A stretch of DNA of 64,000 nt from the NCBI GenBank assembly GCA_013349615.1, contig DUZJ01000002.1, forward strand, positions 35,882 to 99,881, written 5' to 3'. How positions within the stretch are numbered: position 1 is the stretch's first letter; each line of letters begins with the position of its first letter. This stretch comes from Planctomycetota bacterium (GTDB lineage: Bacteria; Planctomycetota; Phycisphaerae; Sedimentisphaerales; Anaerobacaceae). Under the pieces are notes generated by a model. It was not told the DNA's origin and did not search any database. It saw only the letters and a program-made list of their open reading frames with translations. Of the stretch, positions 53,049 to 60,911 are shown in pieces. The translations under genes and the position numbers were made by a program.

Positions 53049-54284
53049 TTATTTTCGCTCGCTTATTTGGCGTTTTGCCGCAGCCAGCCACGAAGGGTTG
53101 ACCGTAACGCCCCAGCCGGGGCCGTCCGGGATAGCGACCCGCCCGTCCCGTACCTCCAGTCCAGGGTAATATATGTCCTTAGTCCACCCAGCCGGCTCGA
53201 TAGAGAACTCCAGATAAGGCCCGGCGTTAGGTATCGCTCCGAGAATATGCAGCGTAAAAACGGTAACCATCGCTAAGTTGGCCGAATGGGGTACACAGGA
53301 CATGTTCTCTTTCGCGGCCAACGCGGCGACTCGCAGGGCACGCGTCAACCCGCCGACATAGCAGATGTCCGGCTGGACAACATCGACAGCGCGCATACGA
53401 ATCATCCGCCGCCACTGAGCCAAGTCGTTGTCCTGCTCACCCCCAGCCACAGGGACTTTCAAGGCAGCCGTAACCTTGGCCGTCCATTCCAGCTCCCAAT
53501 ACGGGCAGGGCTCCTCTAAGTGACAGACATTGTTATCTTCAAGTATCTTTCCGACCTCAATCGCCTTGGCCGGCGTGTAGCAACTGTTTGCATCCACCAG
53601 CAGCGACACATCATCACCGATGGCCTTGCGGACAGTCGGAACAAGCGCTTCAGTTCGCCCCGGCCACTGGTCCTGGTCGTGTCCGCATACCTTACCGATA
53701 CGAATCTTGAATGCACGGTAGCCCTTCGTGTCCCTGAGATGGACCAGCCTCTTGGCTTCATCTGCCGGCTTAATGTCCCGCCTCATGCTTGAACCGTATG
53801 CGGTTATCGGCCGGGGCGTCCCGCCAAGCAGCTCGCAAACGCTCTTTTCTTCGCGCCTGCCGTGAAGGTCCCATATCGCCGTATCCAGCCCCGCTAACGC
53901 CCGACAAACAAAAGACCAGGGATACTTGTAATTCGTCTCGATACACCGGTCGACGATAGCATCGATGTCGGCCGGGTCTTTGCCAAGCGCGTGTGGAGCA
54001 ATCTTGCGGTGCATGACCATTGCAGAGATATCGGCATCGTAAGTGGAAATCTGGCCGCAGCCCTCTGCGACATCATCGGTACGAAGGCGAACAATGCTTA
54101 CATTACCGCGGGTGAAGGTCTCAATGCTCTTGATTTTCAGGCCTCTCTTCATACCTATTACCTTGTGCCCGCTTTTTAGCCTGATGTGACTTTGAGCCTT
54201 ACCTTTTTCGGCCTTTAGTAACTGGCTTGACGTTGCCCCCAATACTGCAATAGCTTTAAGAAAATCACGCCGACTGTTCTTCAT
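53049..54284 (-). CDS. Tat-exported enolase-superfamily enzyme (mandelate racemase/muconate lactonizing type)
   Basis: 411 residues. Twin-arginine signal SRRDFLKAIAVLGATS. The barrel carries the acidic metal ligands Asp in LLVDANSCY, Glu in CHLEEPCPY and Glu in VAGGEQDN. FKIRIGK is the Lys-x-Arg catalytic site of the MR group (K-x-R rather than K-x-K), and DVVQPDICYVGG and CVPHSAN follow (catalytic His). The family dehydrates or racemises sugar acids. Tat export suggests periplasmic sugar-acid or uronate breakdown. The start has AGGAG about 8 nt upstream. It is monocistronic and divergent from pheT. Confidence 0.9.
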   Translation of the reverse strand: MKNSRRDFLKAIAVLGATSSQLLKAEKGKAQSHIRLKSGHKVIGMKRGLKIKSIETFTRGNVSIVRLRTDDVAEGCGQISTYDADISAMVMHRKIAPHALGKDPADIDAIVDRCIETNYKYPWSFVCRALAGLDTAIWDLHGRREEKSVCELLGGTPRPITAYGSSMRRDIKPADEAKRLVHLRDTKGYRAFKIRIGKVCGHDQDQWPGRTEALVPTVRKAIGDDVSLLVDANSCYTPAKAIEVGKILEDNNVCHLEEPCPYWELEWTAKVTAALKVPVAGGEQDNDLAQWRRMIRMRAVDVVQPDICYVGGLTRALRVAALAAKENMSCVPHSANLAMVTVFTLHILGAIPNAGPYLEFSIEPAGWTKDIYYPGLEVRDGRVAIPDGPGWGVTVNPSWLAAAKRQISERK

Positions 54285-54393
54285 TGCTCATTCTCCTATT
54301 TTGTAAACCGGCCATCTGACGCCTTTCAGATACGAAGTATATCCGCATATCGGGCATAAATCAAATAAAACAAGCAGTCGAAACGCAAATTTA

Positions 54394-54422
54394 TTGACAG
54401 TGATACTTCCGGGCGTTAAGTT
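54394..54422 (+). promoter_or_regulatory. Sigma70-type promoter of pheT
   Basis: TTGACA and TAAGTT with 17-bp spacing, about 44 nt before ATG 54466. The TTG listed as the ORF start is the beginning of the -35 box. Confidence 0.6.
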
Positions 54423-54465
54423 ATTGCCAAATTTGATGTTTTGGTATTTTGGTGGTGCTCGTATT

Positions 54466-56490
54466 ATGAAAATTTCGTTGAATTGGTTAAGTGATTATAT
54501 CGAAACAGGGCTTACTTCAGACCAAATCGCTGATGTTCTGAGCGATTTAGGACTACCTTGTGAAGGGATAGAACATCTTGGTGACGATGCTATAATTGAT
54601 GTTGAGGTAACCAGTAACCGCGGTGATTGTCTCAGCTTACTTGGTATCGCCCGTGAATTAGCTGCTGCAACGGGCAAAAAATTAAAGATGCCTAAAGTTG
54701 AGCTTGACGAATCAGACAAAGACGTTACAGAATTTGCTGGCGTCGAGATAGCAGAGCCGGAATTGTGTGGCCGGTATACCGCTCGCATTATTGAAGGGGT
54801 CAAAATTGGACCGTCGCCGGATTGGCTCAGGAATCGTATCGAAGCCGTTGGCTTGCGCAGCGTCAATAATGTCGTTGACGCAACCAACTACGCAATGATG
54901 GAGACGGGTCAGCCGCCGCACGCCTTCGATTATGAAAGAATTGTTGATGGCAAAATAATAGTCAGAAAAGCTATTGCCGGCGAACGCATTGTCAGTATCG
55001 ACGGCACGACATGTGAGCTGGATACCAATATGCTGATTATTGCTGATACACGAGGTGCTGTGGCCATAGCCGGTGTAATGGGTGGGCTGGATACCGAGGT
55101 CAGCGAGGCGACAACAACGATTCTTTTGGAGGATGCGTACTTTGACCCGGTCAGTGTCCGAACAACGTCTCGCAAACTCGGCCTGCCTTCGGAGGCAGCC
55201 TATCGATTCGAACGTATTGTGGATATTGAGATGGTGGACTGGGCCTCGAAGCGCACTGCACAGTTGATTACGCAGGCGGCGGGCGGGAAGGTGGCCAAAG
55301 GTGTCGTTGATATTTATCCTAAAAAGCAAACACAGAAGGAACTGACACTGCGGCTTTGGCGTTTGAGCAAAATGCTTGGCATTGAAATACCCTCTGAAGA
55401 AGTCGTACGAATTCTGTCAGCGTTAAGTTTCCACCCGCAAGCCAGCCAGGATACGGTAGTTTGCTCGGTGCCTTCGTGGCGGAGTGACATTTATCGCGAG
55501 GTCGACTTAATCGAAGAGGTCGCACGCGTCTATGGCTACAATAAGATACCGACAGAGCAGCAGATTAAAATCGAAGTGGTGCCTGTCGATGCTCGTCAGA
55601 AATTGGCTGAATCGATTGGAACGTATCTTAACGGCTGTGGCTTTTATGAAACGATTAGTGTGGGCTTTGTTGACGGCTCTGTTGCTGAACTTTTTACGGA
55701 CCGGGACATCCGAGAACATTTGGCTGTAAATGATGTATCCAGGAAGAGCGCGAATATGCTTCGCCAGACACTTATAGGCTCGTTGCTGGGTGTCCTCAAG
55801 ACAAACATCAATGCCAAGAACTCACCCTGCAGGATATTTGAAATTGCTGATACCTTTGTTCCCCGACCACAGCGGGACAAAGAGAGTAATCTGCCGATTG
55901 AAAAAAATAAAGTGGCCCTGGTTTGTGACAGTAACTTCAGAGACCTGCGGGGCGTGATTGAAGGCCTCATAAAAAGCGTCGATAGAGATGCCCAAACGGT
56001 GTTTACTCCTGCGGGCCTGGTCTGGGCGCAAACCGGTGCGCAGGTCGTCGTGAACGGCGAGGTAATCGGTACGGCAGGAATTGTTTCAAAGGCGGTGAAA
56101 CAAAAATTTGACTTCAAAGAGCTTTCGCCCGCCGCCGCGGAGCTGGAATTTGAGCGGCTTTTTGCTTTGCAGCGAGGTACCGTAAAAGTAAAAGCCATCC
56201 CGAGATTTCCCGCAATACAGCGAGACCTATCCATTGTTGTGAACGATAAAAAAAGTTGGGCTGATATTATTGACGCCGTTAAACAAAAGGCCTCCCCCGA
56301 ACTTGAAAATATTCAATTTGTCGGGATATACCGTGGCGAGGGCGTCCCATCCGGTAAAAAGAGTGTTACGCTTTCAGTGCGGTTTAGAGATGAAGATGGA
56401 ACATTGACCCATGAGACGGTTGACCACTTTCAGGCCGATATTGTCGAGAACCTGAAAAGTTTAGTCGGGGCGAAGCTGCGAACTGTATAA
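54466..56490 (+). CDS. pheT: Phenylalanyl-tRNA synthetase beta subunit, short form
   Basis: 674 residues from MKISLNWLSDYIETGLT. The N-terminal B1 region runs straight into IIDVEVTSNRGDCLSLLGIARELAAATG; the usual EMAP/OB-fold tRNA-binding insert (about residues 40-150 in E. coli, VGKV...PNADKL) is absent. The B3/B4 region, B5 (LRLWRLSKMLGIEIPSEEVVRILSAL), the inactive synthetase-like core (YREVDLIEEVARVYGYNKIP) and the C-terminal FDX-ACB anticodon-binding domain (IPRFPAIQRDLSIVVNDKKSW...) are present. No pheS is in the window. The start is ATG 54466; the track start lies in the promoter. Confidence 0.95.
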   Translation: MKISLNWLSDYIETGLTSDQIADVLSDLGLPCEGIEHLGDDAIIDVEVTSNRGDCLSLLGIARELAAATGKKLKMPKVELDESDKDVTEFAGVEIAEPELCGRYTARIIEGVKIGPSPDWLRNRIEAVGLRSVNNVVDATNYAMMETGQPPHAFDYERIVDGKIIVRKAIAGERIVSIDGTTCELDTNMLIIADTRGAVAIAGVMGGLDTEVSEATTTILLEDAYFDPVSVRTTSRKLGLPSEAAYRFERIVDIEMVDWASKRTAQLITQAAGGKVAKGVVDIYPKKQTQKELTLRLWRLSKMLGIEIPSEEVVRILSALSFHPQASQDTVVCSVPSWRSDIYREVDLIEEVARVYGYNKIPTEQQIKIEVVPVDARQKLAESIGTYLNGCGFYETISVGFVDGSVAELFTDRDIREHLAVNDVSRKSANMLRQTLIGSLLGVLKTNINAKNSPCRIFEIADTFVPRPQRDKESNLPIEKNKVALVCDSNFRDLRGVIEGLIKSVDRDAQTVFTPAGLVWAQTGAQVVVNGEVIGTAGIVSKAVKQKFDFKELSPAAAELEFERLFALQRGTVKVKAIPRFPAIQRDLSIVVNDKKSWADIIDAVKQKASPELENIQFVGIYRGEGVPSGKKSVTLSVRFRDEDGTLTHETVDHFQADIVENLKSLVGAKLRTV

Positions 56491-56561
56491 TTCGTATTGT
56501 CCGATATTGAACCGGTTGCGGAGTCCGCTGTTTATTCCAATCAATATTGCCTCAAATTCTA

Positions 56562-56590
56562 TTGACTTTCAGCCCCAAAAAGTGTATAAT
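56562..56590 (+). promoter_or_regulatory. Strong sigma70-type promoter for the secreted protein cluster
   Basis: TTGACT and perfect TATAAT with 17-bp spacing; transcription would start near 56597. It drives a leader of about 240 nt followed by the tail-fibre-like, C10 protease and small dockerin genes. Confidence 0.75.
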
Positions 56591-56596
56591 CATAGT

Positions 56597-56839
56597 ATCT
56601 GAATCGGTTATATTAGAGGCAGGGGGGTGGTGATGAAATACATTTCCATTCGCCTTGCTCAGTGATGTTTTAAGGTGATAATAGTGCGCATAGGACGCAC
56701 CTCAAAATATTAACATTATGTTTAAGGGGAGGTAATGTGCAATTTTATCAGGAATGATTTTCAAGAGAAATTATTATGATGGAATTGGTGCACACGGATT
56801 GCATGTTCAAAAATCAGCGTTTTTTTGTAAGGGGAAAAA
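56597..56839 (+). promoter_or_regulatory. Long leader with two mini-ORFs
   Basis: A 10-codon mini-ORF (MKYISIRLAQ, 56633-56665) follows GGGGGG by five bases, and a 14-codon one (MCNFIRNDFQEKLL, 56735-56779) follows GGGGAGG. Between them is the hairpin GTGCG-CATAGGA-CGCAC. The first true gene has its own GTAAGGGG site at 56829-56836. No other gene is seen in the 56491-56839 gap. Confidence 0.35.
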
Positions 56840-58369
56840 ATGAAAAGGATAGAAATTTTGAAAATTTTCGTTTTGGTTTTGGGCCTGATAGTTTGCCCGG
56901 CTGAACTCACCAGGGCAGCTCCAATGGGAACGGTGTTCACCTACCAGGGGCGGCTCCTGGATGCCGATGATGCAGCAGACAGTCTGTATGACTTCGAGTT
57001 TAGGCTCTTCGACGACCCCTGTACAGGCATACAGCAAGGAGGTACGATTGATGTAAACGACCTTGATGTAATCGACGGATATTTTACAGTGGAATTGGAT
57101 TTCGGCGGCGTGTTCAATGGCAACGCCCACTGGCTGGAAATTGCCGTTCGGCCGGGGGAAAGTATCGATGCTAATGATTTTGCCATCTTGATTCCTCGCC
57201 AGGAGTTGACGCCCACGCCATACGCGATTTATGCAAAGGCCTCCGCCCCCGACAACGACTGGTGGCTCGTTTTGAATGATATGTATTCAATACCCTTGGG
57301 TAATGTCGGCATCGGGACGGCGAACCCGGCCTACAAGCTGGATGTTGCCGGTGATATTCGGGCCACAGGGAGTATCTATGGTACTATCGCCGGCACTGTT
57401 GCGAATGCAGATAAGTTGGACGGCTGCCACGAAAGCAGCTTCTTCCAACTGAGTGAGAATGAAATAGTGACAGGCCGGCCCGCTTTCAATGGTGGCACTT
57501 CCGGTTCCAGTCCTCCCTTCTATGTGGACAGCAGCTATGTGGTCAGTGGCCTCAACGCCGATTATCTGGATGGCTTGCACTCATCTTCCTTTGCGACATC
57601 GGGTCACAACCACAACACGCTTTATTATACGCAAGCCGAATCTGATGCGAGGTTCGTTAATGTAACCGGCGACAGCATGACCGGGACTTTGAATGTCAAC
57701 GGAACCGTCTACACCACCCATGATAGCAGCTTTTACGCGGCCTATTTCAATAACGCGGGCACCGGCGACGGCATTCGCGCCTCCAGTAATGCTACAGCAG
57801 AAAATTACGCGGCTGTCTATGCTCAGAATTATGGCACCGGCTCCGGTATTTACGCTTCCAGCACGGGAGGCTATGCGGGATTTTTCAAGGGCGATGTGAA
57901 AGTCGATGGAAATTTAAAAGTTTACGACGGCTTCAATCTGGTACTGGAACTCGGTACCGGCCTTGACTATGCGGAAGGTTTTGATGTCTCCGAGTCCACC
58001 AAGATTGATGCAGGCTCGGTGCTCATCATTGATGCTGATAACCCCGGCAAATTGGCTCTAAGTAATAAGCCCTACGACACAAAGGTCGCAGGTATCGTGG
58101 CCGGCGCCAACGGGATTGGCTCTGGTGTACGTCTGGGAGCAGGGCAGTTTGACTACGATGTTGCCTTGGCAGGCAGAATCTATTGCAAGGTAGATGCGAC
58201 AGAAGCAGGCGTAGAGCCGGGTGATTTGCTCACGACCTGCGCCACGCCGGGCTATGCTATGAAAGCCGCGGATTATGCACGTGCACAAGGCGCTATCTTA
58301 GGGAAAGCAATGGAAAGCCTGGAAAAAGGTCAAAAAGGACAAATATTAGTGCTTGTTACCCTACAGTAA
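56840..58369 (+). CDS. Secreted tail-fibre-like protein with C-terminal chaperone-like domain
   Basis: 509 residues. Signal peptide FVLVLGLIVCPAELTRA, then a beta-rich N-terminal domain (VFTYQGRLLDADDAADSLYDFEFRLFD) often found at the start of planctomycete surface proteins. Phage-tail-collar-like repeats follow (NVGIGTANPAYKLDVAGDIRATG; ADKLDGCHESSF; LNADYLDGLHSSSF; VNVTGDSMTGTLNVNG). The C-terminal domain (KVAGIVAGANGIGSGVRLG..VALAGRIYCKVDATEAGVEPGDLLTT...LGKAMESLEKGQKGQILVLVTLQ) resembles Peptidase_G2/IMC-type intramolecular chaperone tails. It could be an adhesin or trimeric surface fibre. It lies 18 nt before the C10 protease gene, so the two are cotranscribed. Confidence 0.8.
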   Translation: MKRIEILKIFVLVLGLIVCPAELTRAAPMGTVFTYQGRLLDADDAADSLYDFEFRLFDDPCTGIQQGGTIDVNDLDVIDGYFTVELDFGGVFNGNAHWLEIAVRPGESIDANDFAILIPRQELTPTPYAIYAKASAPDNDWWLVLNDMYSIPLGNVGIGTANPAYKLDVAGDIRATGSIYGTIAGTVANADKLDGCHESSFFQLSENEIVTGRPAFNGGTSGSSPPFYVDSSYVVSGLNADYLDGLHSSSFATSGHNHNTLYYTQAESDARFVNVTGDSMTGTLNVNGTVYTTHDSSFYAAYFNNAGTGDGIRASSNATAENYAAVYAQNYGTGSGIYASSTGGYAGFFKGDVKVDGNLKVYDGFNLVLELGTGLDYAEGFDVSESTKIDAGSVLIIDADNPGKLALSNKPYDTKVAGIVAGANGIGSGVRLGAGQFDYDVALAGRIYCKVDATEAGVEPGDLLTTCATPGYAMKAADYARAQGAILGKAMESLEKGQKGQILVLVTLQ

Positions 58370-58387
58370 GAAAGGTAAGTAACGAAC

Positions 58388-59872
58388 ATGGATAAATTAA
58401 AAAATACAATCCTGATAGCGTTGCTGGTGGCTGTGGGGCTGACAATGCCAACCCGGGCTGAGAAGGCATCTATTGATGAGGCACTGACCGTGGCGAACAA
58501 CTGGATTAACCTGATTATCCAGAAAAAAGGAAGCTGGGGCGATGCCAATACTGCCTATGTGGAAGACATAAAGGAATTCAAGCGTGGCCAGCGGACCCTC
58601 GGTTATTTTTGTAATGTCAAGCCGGTAGGCCACATTGTTCTCTCCCTGCACAAGCAACTGGCGCCGGTAAAGGCGTACTCAGCAACCTGCAACCTGGACC
58701 CAGACTCTGAAGTGGGTATAGCCGAACTCCTGAAAGACTGCATGGAGCGAATCCATAATAGGATTAACGAATGGGCCACGAGGATGAATGCATCGCCTGA
58801 CAAGGTCATGGCGGATATCCTGGAAATCAACTATCGTGGTTCATGGGATGGGCTGAATGTTGATGCTATGTCTTTCCAACAAGAGCTGGATTCTGAGGTT
58901 GAGCTAATGAACTACCAGTCAGGTCAGGTCTTACTAACCTCAAGCTGGCACCAGGGAGACCCCTACAACCGTACCTGCCCGGCGCCACCGAGCGGTGATG
59001 ACTGTACTGCAGCCCACTGTGTTGTCGGCTGCGTGGCTACAGCCGGCGCACAGATTATGCGTTATTGGAATTGGCCGCCTTATGGCGAAGGAATTCCGTA
59101 CGAAGATTTTTATGATTGGGCTAAAATGCCCGACAGAGCCACTGCAAGTTCCTCGACTGACCAGATTAACGCAGTGGCAGAGCTTTGCCGCGAGGTGGGC
59201 CAGGCAGTCGGGATGGATTATTGTGGAGGTGATGGCTGTCAGTCGGCTGCCTATACCTACGATATGGAGGGCGTATTCGAAAATCAGTATCGCTACTCGA
59301 TGGATTGCGCGAGACGGAATCGAACTGACTACACTCCCACAAAGTGGTTCTCTCTCATACAGGGTAATCTCAATGCGAATCGTCCTTTACAATACCGGAT
59401 TTTAAACCACTCTATTGTATGTGACGGATGGCAGATAGTCGGCGTTACCAAACAGTACCACATGAATTACGGATGGGACAACTTCCGCGACACCTGGTAC
59501 ACCCTGGATGCCTTGCATTATCCCGCAGGCGGTGGCGCGAGTGATGAATACCTGCTGGAGAATATCTATCCAAAGCAGTCCTTGCACAGCGTGCTATCCA
59601 GTTCATACACGCGAGATTCGACGTTCTATTATCGTTATTTCAATGTGGATGCTACGGGCACCAGCACAACCTTTGATGGCGGCCAGTACCTGCAGTTTCT
59701 GCCGGACATTACGGTAACCTGTACCAGCACTACCGGTGGCTCCATTCGATTCAATGGTTCGGCTTCCTATATTACAAGACTTTTCAGCCGCGGTGATAAA
59801 GGAAAAGGCGCCCGTCTGTATAGCGGTGGTACCATCAAGCTGAATCGTTTTGGCAGTATCAGATTTGAGTAG
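58388..59872 (+). CDS. Secreted C10-family cysteine protease (streptopain-like)
   Basis: 494 residues. Signal peptide (ILIALLVAVGLTMPTRA), then a SpeB-type prodomain (ASIDEALTVANNWINLIIQKKG...LGYFCNVKPVGHIVLS). The mature domain has the nucleophile Cys215 in CVVGCVATAGAQIMRYWNWP and the catalytic His341 in RILNHSIVCDGW. MNYGWDNFRDTWYTLDALHYPAGG is the conserved strand after it. A C-terminal region (TRDSTFYYRYFNVDATGTSTTFDGGQYLQFLPD) looks like an adhesive or exopolysaccharide-associated beta domain. A Cys-rich insert (PAPPSGDDCTAAHC) precedes the active site. It is predicted to be extracellular; whether it processes its neighbour is an open question. Confidence 0.9.
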   Translation: MDKLKNTILIALLVAVGLTMPTRAEKASIDEALTVANNWINLIIQKKGSWGDANTAYVEDIKEFKRGQRTLGYFCNVKPVGHIVLSLHKQLAPVKAYSATCNLDPDSEVGIAELLKDCMERIHNRINEWATRMNASPDKVMADILEINYRGSWDGLNVDAMSFQQELDSEVELMNYQSGQVLLTSSWHQGDPYNRTCPAPPSGDDCTAAHCVVGCVATAGAQIMRYWNWPPYGEGIPYEDFYDWAKMPDRATASSSTDQINAVAELCREVGQAVGMDYCGGDGCQSAAYTYDMEGVFENQYRYSMDCARRNRTDYTPTKWFSLIQGNLNANRPLQYRILNHSIVCDGWQIVGVTKQYHMNYGWDNFRDTWYTLDALHYPAGGGASDEYLLENIYPKQSLHSVLSSSYTRDSTFYYRYFNVDATGTSTTFDGGQYLQFLPDITVTCTSTTGGSIRFNGSASYITRLFSRGDKGKGARLYSGGTIKLNRFGSIRFE

Positions 59873-59939
59873 TGAGGAATCTGCAATGAATAAGTAAGGC
59901 CCGAGTTTTACCGAATATAAGAGAATCAGGAGGAAACAG

Positions 59940-60344
59940 ATGAAGAAGAGAAAAACGATAGCAGGTATAAGTCGGTCAGCCGTTTGGATAATGCTGTTGA
60001 TGATATCTGCTGCCAGTGGCCAATATGAGTTGAGCTGGTACACGATAGATGGGGGCGGCGGGCAGAGCAGCGGTGGAGCATACACACTCACAGGCACAAT
60101 TGGTCAGGCGGATGCGGCCTGGAGCAGCAGCGGCAGCTATGAGCTGCTCGGCGGTTTTTGGCCGGGTGGACCTATCTGCATAGTCGATTTCGAGAGCTAT
60201 GCAAGATTCGCTGAACTATGGCGTGATAGCGGCTTTGACATTGCTGCTGACTTGGACGGTAGCGAACTCGTAGATTTTGGTGACTTAAAAAAGTTTGCTG
60301 ATTTATGGCTGCACTGCTGCCCTGCGGGCTGGCCATTGAAATGA
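59940..60344 (+). CDS. Small secreted dockerin-like protein
   Basis: 134 residues. A signal peptide (GISRSAVWIMLLMISAASG), then YELSWYTIDGGGGQSSGGAYTLTGTIGQADA...GSYELLGGFWPG, a short beta module common at the N-terminus of planctomycete dockerin proteins. The pair DFESYARFAELW and ADLDGSELVDFGDLKKFADLW follows, and the tail is Cys-rich. CAGGAGGAAACAG precedes the ATG. It is third in the secreted cluster. It is probably a surface-displayed binding module; no cohesin partner is seen in the window. Confidence 0.8.
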   Translation: MKKRKTIAGISRSAVWIMLLMISAASGQYELSWYTIDGGGGQSSGGAYTLTGTIGQADAAWSSSGSYELLGGFWPGGPICIVDFESYARFAELWRDSGFDIAADLDGSELVDFGDLKKFADLWLHCCPAGWPLK

Positions 60345-60410
60345 GAGTAAAATCGATAAACAGAAAGGCTGAAGAGTTTAATTAAGTGCCTGGAGTTAGA
60401 TGGATTTTTA

Positions 60411-60439
60411 TTGACTTTTATACTCAAATTTGGTATAAA
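60411..60439 (+). promoter_or_regulatory. Sigma70-type promoter of the ncRNA
   Basis: TTGACT and TATAAA with exact 17-bp spacing. Transcription would start near 60446-60447. Confidence 0.8.
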
Positions 60440-60446
60440 TAATAAT

Positions 60447-60677
60447 GTAGGCTAACCCCTGCAATGCTCGTATAGAGAGTGTGTCTTTAAAAGAACCGAT
60501 ACCCAGTACTCAGGGAAATCAGGCCTTGATGTTTCGGAAATGCCTACTTCGATAGGACTTTCGGACACAAGCAACGATTACCCACTTGGAAGTAAAGGGT
60601 TCTTTTCAGACGCTTTCTTACGGCACCGCAGAGGAAAGCCTCGTATTTAATAAAAGGCCTGTTTATGCAGGCCTTTT
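60447..60677 (+). ncRNA. Structured non-coding RNA, probable 6S RNA
   Basis: A roughly 230-nt transcription unit with its own promoter and intrinsic terminator, and no plausible ORF. The ends can pair: AGGCT near 60449 with AGCCT near 60637, CTGC with GCAG, then a long helix AAAAGAACC with GGTTCTTTT plus GTCT/AGAC and further G-U-tolerant pairs. This encloses a large internal bubble with small side hairpins (CCC..GGG; ACT-TGGA-AGT). That closing stem, central bubble and apical arm layout is the 6S RNA architecture, and the 3' side ACCCACTTGGAAGTAAAGGGT resembles its small 3' hairpin. The 6S RNA gene is usually called ssrS. The family call is tentative; that it is an ncRNA is more certain. It lies between the dockerin gene and glgP. 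Confidence 0.65.
60652..60677 (+). terminator. Intrinsic terminator of the ncRNA
   Basis: AAAAGGCCTG-TTTATG-CAGGCCTTTT, a perfect 10-bp stem with a 6-nt loop followed by ATCTTTTT. Confidence 0.9.
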
Positions 60678-60911
60678 ATCTTTTTGCGCCTTTTAAGTCT
60701 ATTATAGTGCCAAGGAATATCGGACTATCAAGCTCCCCCAAATCCATGTATGTGCCGCCGAATAATGTACTTACCATTTGCTTTGCTTTTTGGATTTAAG
60801 CCCAAGATTAGATTTGTCGATTAAACAAGTGCTGATGAACAATCTTTTTCTTCAGCTTATGATATTCCTTATTATTTGCAATCAGGAGGCTTGCTTTTTG
60901 GAGAGATAAGA

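Noticed and set aside
55644-56234. 196-aa minus-strand ORF inside pheT
   Set aside because: Antisense shadow; pheT is unambiguous here.
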